Positions 46,656 to 54,817 of a DNA stretch of 64,000 nt are shown in pieces. The notes beneath the pieces were generated by a model. That model saw only the letters and a program-made list of their open reading frames with translations, was not told the DNA's origin and did not search any database. A program made the translations under genes and the position numbers. Numbering within the stretch: position 1 is the first letter of the stretch; every line of letters begins with the position of its first letter. The DNA comes from Anaerolineales bacterium UBA6055 (GTDB taxonomy: Bacteria; Chloroflexota; Anaerolineae; Aggregatilineales; Phototrophicaceae). The stretch is from positions 124,001-188,000 of the forward strand of contig DIYL01000009.1 in the NCBI GenBank assembly GCA_002428985.1. Reading direction: 5' to 3'.

Positions 46656-47435
46656 ATGAGCCTTGTTTTACGCGAAAACTATAGCGATGAGGTTGTCATC
46701 CTAACATTCAATCGTCCCGAAAAGATGAATGCCCTCAACACTGATTTGCTGGATGAATTTATGGCACACATGGCAGACATCGAACAAGACGATGCTGTAC
46801 GGGTTGTGATATTCACCGGAGCTGGTGAAAAGTCCTTTATTGCGGGCGCAGACATCGCAGAGTACGCTGACGGTAATCGCGATGCGTTTATTGCCTTTCA
46901 GTTCAACGGGCGTAGGGTCAACGACTATATCGAGCAATTCCCCAAGATGACAATTGCAGCGGTTAATGGCTATGCGCTCGGCGGTGGGTTCGAAATTGCG
47001 CTGTGTTGTGATGTGATCGTGGCGAGCACCAATGCACGTTTTGGATTGCCGGAAGGATTACTCGGGTTGTCACCTGGTGGCGGCGGCACACAACGCCTTG
47101 CTCGTGCTGTCGGACGGTATGTTGCGGCTGATGTTCTCCTCAGTGGTAATCGTCTATCCGGACAACGTGCCTATGAGTTGGGATTTGTTTCGGCGGTGAC
47201 TGAGTTGGATGATCTCATGACGACTGCCCTGAAAAAAGCCGACTATATGCTCAAAATTGCGCCACTGGCTGCACAAGAAATGAAGAAACTCCTGCGCATC
47301 AGTATGGATGCGGCATTACCCACAGGATTATCGCTCGAACAAGAGGTGCTCTTTCGGTTGTACAGCTCACATGATGGGTTAGAGGGCATTAAAGCATTTG
47401 TCGAAAAACGTGATCCAAAATTTAAAGGGAGATAA
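46656..47435 (+). CDS. Enoyl-CoA hydratase/isomerase (crotonase family)
   Basis: A 259-residue crotonase. The oxyanion-hole segment is AGADIAEYADG and GYALGGGFEIALCCD. The first catalytic Glu is kept in LPEGLLGLSPGGGGTQRL. At the place of the second (Glu164 in the rat enzyme) my alignment by eye gives Asp (VAADVLLSG), so isomerase or altered hydratase activity is possible. GAAGGAG precedes the ATG; gaps of two bases on both sides show tight operon packing. Confidence 0.92.
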   Translation: MSLVLRENYSDEVVILTFNRPEKMNALNTDLLDEFMAHMADIEQDDAVRVVIFTGAGEKSFIAGADIAEYADGNRDAFIAFQFNGRRVNDYIEQFPKMTIAAVNGYALGGGFEIALCCDVIVASTNARFGLPEGLLGLSPGGGGTQRLARAVGRYVAADVLLSGNRLSGQRAYELGFVSAVTELDDLMTTALKKADYMLKIAPLAAQEMKKLLRISMDAALPTGLSLEQEVLFRLYSSHDGLEGIKAFVEKRDPKFKGR

Positions 47436-47437
47436 AC

Positions 47438-48208
47438 ATGGGACGTTTAGACGATAAAGTAGCTGTTATTACGGGCTCTGGTACAGGCATTGGCGAAGCG
47501 ATAGCTATAGCGATGGCAAACGAGGGTGCAAAAGTTGTTGTGAGTGACATCAATGATGAACTTGGTGAAGCATCAACCGCAAAAATTGTTGAGGCTGGCG
47601 GACAAGCTGTCTACCAACATGCTGATGTTAGCAGTACTGATGATATGTCGGCATTAATTGACAAAGCCATCAGCGAATACGGCAAGCTCGACATCCTCGT
47701 GAATAATGCTGCCGTTGCTATACCCGGTACGGTCGTTGATATTTCCGAAGAAGATTGGATGAAAGTCCTTAACATCAACCTGACGAGTGTGTGGCGCGGG
47801 ATGCATTTTGCGATTCCGCATATGCTTGAAAATGGGGGGGGCTCGATTGTGAATATCAGTTCGATGCAATCATTAAAGGGCTTTAAAGGCTGGTCGGCTT
47901 ATGCGACTGCTAAGGGTGGTATCAATGCCCTGACCCAACAAGCTGCTCATGAATATGCACCACAGAATGTACGGATTAATGCCGTCGCACCCGGTACAAT
48001 CATGACACCACTAAACGAAAAGGTCTTTGAAGATTCCGACGATGCTGATGCACTCATCGCCAACTGGAATAGCATCCATGCTCTAGGACGCTTCGGACAA
48101 CCGGATGAGGTCGCGCAACTCGTGTTGTTCCTCGCATCCGATGAGTCATCATTTATCACAGGTGAAATCATCCGTGTTGATGGCGGTATGATGATCAAAG
48201 GCGACTAG
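47438..48208 (+). CDS. Short-chain dehydrogenase (3-hydroxyacyl / 3-oxoacyl type)
   Basis: A 256-residue classical SDR: cofactor loop TGSGTGIGEA, VVVSDIND with an Asp that favours NAD(H), NNAA motif, catalytic Ser in NISSMQS and YATAKGG as YxxxK, and the tail SSFITGEIIRVDGG. With the CoA-transferase and hydratase upstream it probably oxidises the 3-hydroxyacyl-CoA or a similar alcohol. It ends the three-gene operon; a hairpin follows at 48234. Confidence 0.93.
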   Translation: MGRLDDKVAVITGSGTGIGEAIAIAMANEGAKVVVSDINDELGEASTAKIVEAGGQAVYQHADVSSTDDMSALIDKAISEYGKLDILVNNAAVAIPGTVVDISEEDWMKVLNINLTSVWRGMHFAIPHMLENGGGSIVNISSMQSLKGFKGWSAYATAKGGINALTQQAAHEYAPQNVRINAVAPGTIMTPLNEKVFEDSDDADALIANWNSIHALGRFGQPDEVAQLVLFLASDESSFITGEIIRVDGGMMIKGD

Positions 48209-48233
48209 TCTCTGTATATAATGAAAATAATAA

Positions 48234-48255
48234 CGGGCAGTAGTTTTACTGTCCG
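48234..48255 (+). terminator. Likely terminator of the CoA operon
   Basis: CGGGCAGT pairs with ACTGTCCG around AGTTTT (one G-T pair). It lies 26 bp past the SDR stop and is followed by an AT-rich TTAATATTTTT tract. Confidence 0.55.
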
Positions 48256-48311
48256 CCCACTTAATATTTTTATTCGATATAAATCCTATTAAATAGAAAG
48301 CGAAATAACTT

Positions 48312-49067
48312 ATGTCACATGTCACCTCCGAAATGATTGAGCAATTTAAGCGTGATGGATTTTTTATTTTAGAATCTGTCATCCCTGATGACGTATTACA
48401 GGCATTACGTGACGAATGTATGCGGTATATCGCTGTGTTTGATGCAGAGATGGAAGCCAAAGGGTTAAAGACCGAAGGCATCAACCACTATAAAAAACGT
48501 TATTTTGTCGCGAATCGTAGTCGAGAAAGTTCGGTGATGACGTACTTTTTGTTCGGTGAGTTGATGGCGGATATTGCCTCGGCGACACTTGGCGATAATG
48601 TCTATCTCTTTAATGAACAGTATGTTGTAAAAGCCGCCGACACGGATACCAAGTTCGCATGGCATCAGGATTCCGGTTATGTCGGGCATTATCACGTGCC
48701 GTATCTATCATGCTGGTGTGCGTTGGATGATATGTCAATTGAAAACGGAACAATCTATGTCTTGCCGTATGGCCGTGATGGACGAAATACAAGTGACGAA
48801 CTGATTACCCATGTCGTCGATGAAGATACCAATGACAAGATTGGGTATCATGGTGATGACCCCGGTGACCCTGCGATTGTTCCCGAAGGTAGTATTGTTG
48901 TTTTTAGTAGCCGTACTTTCCATCGGAGTGGTTCAAACACCACCGATAGCTATCGCCGGAGTTATCTCGCACAATATTCAGCCGAGCCGATTATGAATAA
49001 AGAAGGTACAGAATTTTGGCAGCGTGCTGATCCTGTTGTCGAAAATGGCAAGCGGGTTATGGGTTAG
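48312..49067 (+). CDS. Phytanoyl-CoA dioxygenase (PhyH) family oxygenase
   Basis: A 251-residue Fe(II)/2-oxoglutarate oxygenase. The iron facial triad is His and Asp in FAWHQDSGY and a later His in FHRSGSN; the 2-oxoglutarate Arg is probably in TDSYRRSY. Family members hydroxylate alkyl chains, halogenate or modify small molecules. It lies behind the CoA operon but after a likely terminator. The ANT(6)-like gene follows with almost no gap. Confidence 0.88.
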   Translation: MSHVTSEMIEQFKRDGFFILESVIPDDVLQALRDECMRYIAVFDAEMEAKGLKTEGINHYKKRYFVANRSRESSVMTYFLFGELMADIASATLGDNVYLFNEQYVVKAADTDTKFAWHQDSGYVGHYHVPYLSCWCALDDMSIENGTIYVLPYGRDGRNTSDELITHVVDEDTNDKIGYHGDDPGDPAIVPEGSIVVFSSRTFHRSGSNTTDSYRRSYLAQYSAEPIMNKEGTEFWQRADPVVENGKRVMG

Positions 49068-49074
49068 GCTATCA

Positions 49075-49920
49075 GTGATTGAAAATAATCCTCTACTCGA
49101 TAATGTCATTAAATGGGCAGATGACAACGACAACATCCGTGCTGTAGTCGTTACGGGGTCGTTGTCGCGGGATGATGGGTCAACCGATGAATACTCTGAC
49201 CTTGATGTAGAAATTATTGTCCACGAATTTACTGATGCGTTGCTACAAGGCGATTGGATACATAACATCGGCGAGGTTTGGATCAAATTTCCTGCTGATG
49301 AGCAATCACGCTTTCGGCTCATATGGTTTGCTGGTGGAAAAAAGGTCGATTTTCAGTTGCAGTTAGTTGAGGATATTCAACAACGACGCGAACTATCCGA
49401 TGAGCATAAACGCGGGTATATCGTCATGCTGGATAAAGATGACCTCTACGCCAATTTACCGCCATCACCACACATTTTCCCACAACCCGATCCACCAACA
49501 GCCCATGAAGTCCATGAAATCATCAATGAATTTTGGTTTGAATCGATCCATGTCGCGCAGTTTATCCGCCGCCGTGAATTTTGGGTGGTTAAATTCCGAG
49601 ATTGGACGATGAAATCAGACTTGCTTCAATTGATGGAATGGCACACACGATTGAAACTCAATAATACTGTTAACACATGGTTGATTGGTAAGCGTATTCA
49701 TCAATGGGCAGATGCGGATACCTACGATGCCATTCAAAAAATCTGGGCACATTGGGATGCGCAAGATTGTTGGGAGAGCCTACTCACGCAGATTGACTTG
49801 TTTCATCAGCTAGCGCAAGATGTTACCCAACAACTCGATTATTCGTACCCTAAAGAGACCTATGATGAAATCATCGCATATATTCGCAGTTTGTATGATG
49901 AAGACAAGCAGTTGAAATAA
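49075..49920 (+). CDS. Aminoglycoside 6-adenylyltransferase-like nucleotidyltransferase
   Basis: A protein of about 281 residues of the ANT(6)/AadS family. The nucleotidyltransferase core shows TGSLSRDDGSTDEYSDLDVEII with the metal-binding D-x-D, then RFRLIWFAGGKKVDFQL. The C-terminal half is helical with FWFESIHVAQFIRR and a WHTRLK segment, as in ANT(6). Known relatives inactivate streptomycin by AMP transfer; this one may do so or modify another substrate. Start GTG 49075 lies eight bases after the PhyH stop; an overlapping GTG at 49024 is also in frame. Confidence 0.75.
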   Translation: MIENNPLLDNVIKWADDNDNIRAVVVTGSLSRDDGSTDEYSDLDVEIIVHEFTDALLQGDWIHNIGEVWIKFPADEQSRFRLIWFAGGKKVDFQLQLVEDIQQRRELSDEHKRGYIVMLDKDDLYANLPPSPHIFPQPDPPTAHEVHEIINEFWFESIHVAQFIRRREFWVVKFRDWTMKSDLLQLMEWHTRLKLNNTVNTWLIGKRIHQWADADTYDAIQKIWAHWDAQDCWESLLTQIDLFHQLAQDVTQQLDYSYPKETYDEIIAYIRSLYDEDKQLK

Positions 49921-49991
49921 CACTACATGATGCAGGAGAGGGTTTATATTCCATCTCCTACAGACAGAGTTCTCAATTTTAAACCTAGGTT

Positions 49992-51236
49992 TTAAGCTTC
50001 TACAGCGCGATGCTGACGTGGCAAAAATAGTGCAAGTATACCTGCCGCCGCAATCAAAAATGCGACAATTTGGAAGGTTGTTGTCAGTCCGATTTGATCG
50101 GATACCGCACCAATGATGAAACTACCGATGGCACCAGTCCCGAAGATAAACCCTAGGATTGCACCCGATGCAAATCCTTTGCGCATTGGGATAAGGTCTT
50201 GAGCAAGAACAACGATAATACTATGTGACCCACCGGATAAACCACCAGCCGCGATGGCCAATACAAACGCAAACGCTCCATCGAAGGCAGGTAATAAAAA
50301 GAATGCAGGTGCAGAGGCAAGCATACTCCACATCATCACTTTACGACGGTCATAATGATCCGCGAGGCGGCCAAATGCGACCCCTGAAATTGCTGACGCA
50401 ATCCAGAACGAGCTCGTAATCGCGCCATATGCTGAGGGATCCCAACCTTTTTGTTCGAATAATACAGGAATAAAAGCCACCGACCCCGGTTGTCCTAATC
50501 CACGTAGAATAACCATCGCACCGAGGATCAAGAATGCCATCAGTGGGAAATTTGATGCACCGTTAAGGTCACTTGTTTTCGCTTTTGCGGGGTCTTGACG
50601 CGGTTGTTCACGAGTTGCTGGAATGCTCGTGATCATCAGGAAGATACCCGGTAATGAGATCAATGCCATCAGGAGGATCGGTAAGACATTATCTTGATAA
50701 CCAAAGTAGGGTAGGCTAGCAAGTTCACCAAAACGCCCGATAAGATTGGGATTAGCAGTATCTAGTAGAACACCTGCAATCGTTGGGCCGAGTGCCAACC
50801 CGATTTGTCCCATCATAAAGAAGATCGCAACATTTGTTCCGGAGCGTTCTTTATCTGCTTCGGCTGCATGGAGTGATCCAACCGGATGCAGTGCTCCGCT
50901 TCCAACCGCTGCAATGACAAATGGGAAGAACATAAGCCAATACTGTCGCGTGATAGCGGCTAATGCAATCGCCAAGGTGAACATCGCCACATGAAAGGCT
51001 AATCCTAATGAGCCAATCCAGCGTCCACCAGATTTATCAGCTAACCAACCAAAGCCCGGTTGGGTGATTGCCCCTGCCATTTGTGCTAAACTCACAGCCA
51101 AACCGATCTGAGTATTGCTCATTGGGAGAATGCTAGCACTCAAAAAGGCGAGAATTACAGGACCCATTGAGGCGAAAATATCATTCGTGAGATGCCCGAA
51201 TCCCACAGCCCAGAAGAGGCGATTTTTTAGACGCAT
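49992..51236 (-). CDS. MFS transporter, fosmidomycin-resistance (Fsr)-like
   Basis: A 414-residue major facilitator with 12 predicted helices. The opening FWAVGFGHLTNDIFASMGPV and GFGWLADKSGGRW are typical of the Fsr/NarK-like drug:H+ antiporters. The signature loop FGRLADHYDRRKVM is present in the second half. It probably exports a small toxic compound. It converges with the ANT(6)-like gene. Confidence 0.85.
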   Translation of the reverse strand: MRLKNRLFWAVGFGHLTNDIFASMGPVILAFLSASILPMSNTQIGLAVSLAQMAGAITQPGFGWLADKSGGRWIGSLGLAFHVAMFTLAIALAAITRQYWLMFFPFVIAAVGSGALHPVGSLHAAEADKERSGTNVAIFFMMGQIGLALGPTIAGVLLDTANPNLIGRFGELASLPYFGYQDNVLPILLMALISLPGIFLMITSIPATREQPRQDPAKAKTSDLNGASNFPLMAFLILGAMVILRGLGQPGSVAFIPVLFEQKGWDPSAYGAITSSFWIASAISGVAFGRLADHYDRRKVMMWSMLASAPAFFLLPAFDGAFAFVLAIAAGGLSGGSHSIIVVLAQDLIPMRKGFASGAILGFIFGTGAIGSFIIGAVSDQIGLTTTFQIVAFLIAAAGILALFLPRQHRAVEA

Positions 51237-51701
51237 ATATTGTCATCCTACGGTTGGAAAAATTTTTTCAACCATAGCAGATTCATCATTAATGTAAAAG
51301 ACAACATTTGCTGAGAGAACAGAACACATCAAGACAATGTCATCGCTATGTGATAAATAGATATGACAGACCACACTTAAATTACACGTTAAATTACCAT
51401 TAGTTAAGGAGTTAATCCTCCGAAATATGACAGTTTACTAACTTTAGTCAGTAATTTGACTATCATCTATTGATAGTTTTAGTGACAGATGATATGATTA
51501 CTAACAGTAAATATTCGAATTTCTTACAGAGCATTAACCTAGTGTAAAGGTTCTACAGATTATAAGAAATTTTGATATATACTGTGGATAATCGTGATCT
51601 TATTAATGAAAAAACTTAAGCTTAAATACACCGTTGCAAATTGAGTTTTTACTACTATAATAGGTCACTAAGGCTCATAATAGTTTCAAGGAAGGTAACA
51701 C
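51237..51701. other. AT-rich intergenic region without a recognised gene
   Basis: About 465 bases, visibly richer in A and T than the transporter gene next to it. It holds stop codons in all frames. No tRNA-like fold, repeat array or clear DnaA-box cluster is seen. It leads into the promoter of the gene at 51702 and marks the left border of the AT-rich block that includes the restriction genes. Confidence 0.5.
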
Positions 51702-52487
51702 ATGGTGGTTCAAACAACCCGACTCGAAACTATCTTAAAAATGCTTTTGCAACAAAAAACAGGTAGTCTCGAGCCGCCCGCAAAAACTTTTGATAACCGC
51801 GTTGAAAATCTAGCCTACCACCTGTCTAACGAAGGTGTGGTGGTGCTAGTTGGGGAACTACACCCAACTCAACGCAGTGAATGGAGTATGCATCTTCAAT
51901 TACTAATGCATACTTACACCGAGCTGTACTATTTGCTCAACAACGGGCTGTACAACTCCACCGACACACCAGTAGCTTATCTGGCGGATCAAAAATATCC
52001 GATTGTGGTGGTGTTTGAAGCAAAGACACTTATTGTCGTGCGGGTACTGACTGACCTAATTATCCCATATATTGCATTGCGTCAATCCGACAACATGGCA
52101 TCACGAGCTGAGTTGCGCGGGATTATTGACACAATACTTGAGGAACTAGGTGCATCGCATATCGACCTAGCAAAGAAACAGTACATTCGTAATACAGGCA
52201 TTCAATGCCTCCAGACCTTATTACAATCGGATCTGAAGCAAGCATCATTGACCAACTTCAGCCAAGCATTCTTGATTGATACTGGTTTGACACAAACACA
52301 GGTCTCCGAGACAAAGCGTCCGTCTACAATTCCAGGTTTGGATTCACAAAAAGCTGCGACCCGTCAGATGCCTGTTGCATCACCAAAGAACATTATCCCA
52401 CTTCCACCGCTTCCACAGCGTAGGAAAGATAATGATGATGACAATACAGCTGGTGGTTTAATCGCTCGCTTCCTAAATCGGGGCTGA
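51702..52487 (+). CDS. Protein of unknown function
   Basis: A 261-residue protein with AAGGAAGG before the ATG. The first 190 residues form a mixed alpha/beta domain (NEGVVVLVGELHP, YPIVVVFEAKTLIVVRVL). The last 70 residues are disordered: Pro/Gln-rich, then RRKDNDDDN, and a terminal GGLIARFLNRG that could be an amphipathic helix or docking peptide. No signal peptide. I do not recognise the family. A strong terminator follows at 52533, so it is a single-gene unit separate from the restriction genes. Confidence 0.6.
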   Translation: MVVQTTRLETILKMLLQQKTGSLEPPAKTFDNRVENLAYHLSNEGVVVLVGELHPTQRSEWSMHLQLLMHTYTELYYLLNNGLYNSTDTPVAYLADQKYPIVVVFEAKTLIVVRVLTDLIIPYIALRQSDNMASRAELRGIIDTILEELGASHIDLAKKQYIRNTGIQCLQTLLQSDLKQASLTNFSQAFLIDTGLTQTQVSETKRPSTIPGLDSQKAATRQMPVASPKNIIPLPPLPQRRKDNDDDNTAGGLIARFLNRG

Positions 52488-52532
52488 AAAGCAGGCGAAA
52501 AGCTAGACGATTCGTCCTAAAAACCAAACAGG

Positions 52533-52557
52533 AAACGGCTCAAATGAGTCGTTTTTT
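52533..52557 (+). terminator. Rho-independent terminator
   Basis: AAACGGCTCA pairs with TGAGTCGTTT (one G-T pair) around a two-base loop, and a T run continues to 52557. It lies 46 bp past the stop of the gene at 51702. Confidence 0.85.
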
Positions 52558-52587
52558 GTATTTAAGAAGCTATTTAACAGAACAAAT

Positions 52588-52614
52588 AAACTATAATTAT
52601 GCTATAATTAGTTT
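52588..52614. promoter_or_regulatory. Promoter region of the restriction-modification genes
   Basis: Two TATAAT boxes (52592-52597 and 52603-52608) lie in a partly symmetric segment, AAACTATAATT and ATAATTAGTTT, 34 bp upstream of the methyltransferase ATG. No convincing -35 is seen. The symmetry could be a binding site for autoregulation; no controller (C) protein gene is present. Confidence 0.4.
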
Positions 52615-52647
52615 ATCTATGTGTATATAAACAAAGCAAAAACTAAC

Positions 52648-53769
52648 ATGCAAATTAGCATATTTTCATTTTTTTCAGGGGCTGGATTTCTTGATCTCGG
52701 ATTTGAGGAGACAGGATTTCAGGTCGATTTTGTGAATGAAATTCATCAACCGTTTTTAGATGCTTACAAGTATTCGCGTTCGAAACTAAATGCAAAACAA
52801 CCTGTTCACGGGTATTTTGACTGTGATATTACGTCATTTTTAAATGGTAAGTCTTGGACTTTGCGTGAAATGATGTGGGAGTCTCGACGAAATTCAGATC
52901 TTATTGGGTTTATAGGAGGACCTCCATGTCCTGATTTTTCTGTTGGTGGTAAAAATAGAGGTAAATCAGGAGATAAGGGTAAATTATCTGATGCGTACGC
53001 CGAGATTATTATCCAACAACGCCCAGATTTTTTCGTATTTGAAAATGTAAAAGGATTATGGCATACAAAAAAACACCGAGAATTCTATGAAGAATTAAAA
53101 ACAAAATTGGCGCGATCTGGTTACATTTTAACAGAGAGATTAATTAATTCGATCGAATATGATGTCCCGCAAGATAGAGAGCGGATTATATTAATCGGAT
53201 TTCAATATCATGTGATTCGCGATTTAAATATTGATTTATTAGATACTAATCAGTTACCTGAAGATGCTTTTCCATGGACTACTCATACTAGTCGTACTGT
53301 AGACAATATCTTTAATCGCCCATGGCCCGAAACAGCACCTTATAGCCCTGACATAGATCGTCAACCTCCTAATCGAATTTTAAAAACATTGACAGTTGAA
53401 CATTGGTTTAATGTTCGAAATAGAACTGATGAACATCCAAATTCAATACATCACTTCAAACCACGTGCTGGTCTAAGTAAGTTTGAATCTGTTGAAGAAG
53501 GAGATGTATCGCGAAAATCTTATAAACGCTTACATCGTTGGCGTTATTCTCCTACAGCGGCTTATGGAAATAACGAAGTCCATATACATCCATATCGCCC
53601 ACGCCGTCTTACAGTTGCAGAGGCTCTTGCAATTCAGTCACTCCCTAAACAATATGAATTACCAGATGATATGTCATTGACAAATATGTTTAAGACTATT
53701 GGTAATGGAGTGCCTTATTTAGCTGCTAAGGGGCTAGCTAAGACTATTCACGGTTTTGTGGAGCAATAA
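52648..53769 (+). CDS. DNA (cytosine-5-)-methyltransferase
   Basis: A 373-residue C5-methyltransferase. Motif I is SFFSGAGFLDLGFE, motif IV GGPPCPDFS with catalytic Cys94, motif VI FENVKGL, motif VIII VPQDRERIILIG and motif X IGNGVPYLAAKGLA. The variable region between VIII and IX is about 140 residues and sets the target sequence. Start ATG 52648 places motif I at the N-terminus as usual. The gene is AT-rich and followed directly by a putative endonuclease, so it is the modification part of a type II system. Confidence 0.95.
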   Translation: MQISIFSFFSGAGFLDLGFEETGFQVDFVNEIHQPFLDAYKYSRSKLNAKQPVHGYFDCDITSFLNGKSWTLREMMWESRRNSDLIGFIGGPPCPDFSVGGKNRGKSGDKGKLSDAYAEIIIQQRPDFFVFENVKGLWHTKKHREFYEELKTKLARSGYILTERLINSIEYDVPQDRERIILIGFQYHVIRDLNIDLLDTNQLPEDAFPWTTHTSRTVDNIFNRPWPETAPYSPDIDRQPPNRILKTLTVEHWFNVRNRTDEHPNSIHHFKPRAGLSKFESVEEGDVSRKSYKRLHRWRYSPTAAYGNNEVHIHPYRPRRLTVAEALAIQSLPKQYELPDDMSLTNMFKTIGNGVPYLAAKGLAKTIHGFVEQ

Positions 53770-53770
53770 T

Positions 53771-54817
53771 TTGGGTGAACTAACGCTTCAAAAATTAGTG
53801 GTGGAAATTAATAGACTACCCCGTGATATAACATTTCAATCTGTTGGGAAAAAATCGCAGTATAGACTTCATGATGTAGTCTTACCAAACGGACCTATAT
53901 TTGTTGAACGCAATAACAAGATTGCGAGAATTAGTACAAATCAGTTGGCAACTATTGCTCTAGCATGTTCTAATCGACCTAATTATCCATTACATGTAGA
54001 TCGTTTATTTAGTGCAGGTGGCAATACAAGATCCGCATTGGAAACAATTATAGCAAACACTGCAAATTTTTTTGTCTGTAAAGTACAAAGAATTGACAAC
54101 TATACTGGGGAAATCAAATCAGAACAAAGACATTTTATGTATTGCCCCGATGAAATTCATCCAATTGGGGAGATTCATTATAAAGAGTACGATTCTATAA
54201 TCTCCGAGGTTGAAGTTGGTGTAGAATTTGGTGAAATTAGCTTTTCTAATACGACACTAGCTGATGAGTTCAACAATATTGAAATCAAGCGGACTCATAC
54301 ACAAATCCAAATTGCACTTATAGAAATTGGTAATGCGCTTAACTTCAATACATGGATAGCCAAGAATGACCAATCTATTGAATATAATAATTCACCTTTA
54401 AAAAACCATGATGGGGTGATTCAAACATTAGATCATGTAGAGATATTATTCAATAACAATATTAAACAAGCTGCTGAGTATGTTGACTGTATTTGGTTTA
54501 CTAAAGATGGTAAACATATACCAGCAGTGATTGAAATTGAACACTCTACTGGGGTTACTAGTGGCATGACACGTATGAGTAAATTGCATAGTGAGATGCC
54601 ATCTATGCGAACACAATATGTTATTGTTGCTCCCAATGTGTTACGAAATAAAGTAGTTACTGAGGCAAATCAAAATATTTTTAGTAGTATATCTGTGGGT
54701 TATATGCCATACTCAACAATCAGAGAGTTATATGGTTTAATTCAAAAATATCACATTCAAGGAATCAATCATAAATTTATAGAATCCTTTATAGAACCTA
54801 TAATTGTTGAATTATGA
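53771..54817 (+). CDS. Putative type II restriction endonuclease
   Basis: A 348-residue protein starting at TTG 53771, two bases after the methyltransferase stop, with GGAG seven bases upstream. A candidate PD-(D/E)xK-type core is EYVDCIWFTKDG followed by IPAVIEIEHSTGVTSG, with Asp and two Glu in the right order but no lysine at the usual place. The partnership with the methyltransferase is the main evidence for the role. Recognition site unknown. The stop TGA overlaps the ATG of the next gene (ATGA). Confidence 0.65.
   Translation: MGELTLQKLVVEINRLPRDITFQSVGKKSQYRLHDVVLPNGPIFVERNNKIARISTNQLATIALACSNRPNYPLHVDRLFSAGGNTRSALETIIANTANFFVCKVQRIDNYTGEIKSEQRHFMYCPDEIHPIGEIHYKEYDSIISEVEVGVEFGEISFSNTTLADEFNNIEIKRTHTQIQIALIEIGNALNFNTWIAKNDQSIEYNNSPLKNHDGVIQTLDHVEILFNNNIKQAAEYVDCIWFTKDGKHIPAVIEIEHSTGVTSGMTRMSKLHSEMPSMRTQYVIVAPNVLRNKVVTEANQNIFSSISVGYMPYSTIRELYGLIQKYHIQGINHKFIESFIEPIIVEL

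Noticed and set aside
51237..51701. Possible replication origin or phage attachment region
   Set aside because: The region is AT-rich, but no DnaA-box cluster, dnaA/dnaN genes, tRNA end or integrase is present.
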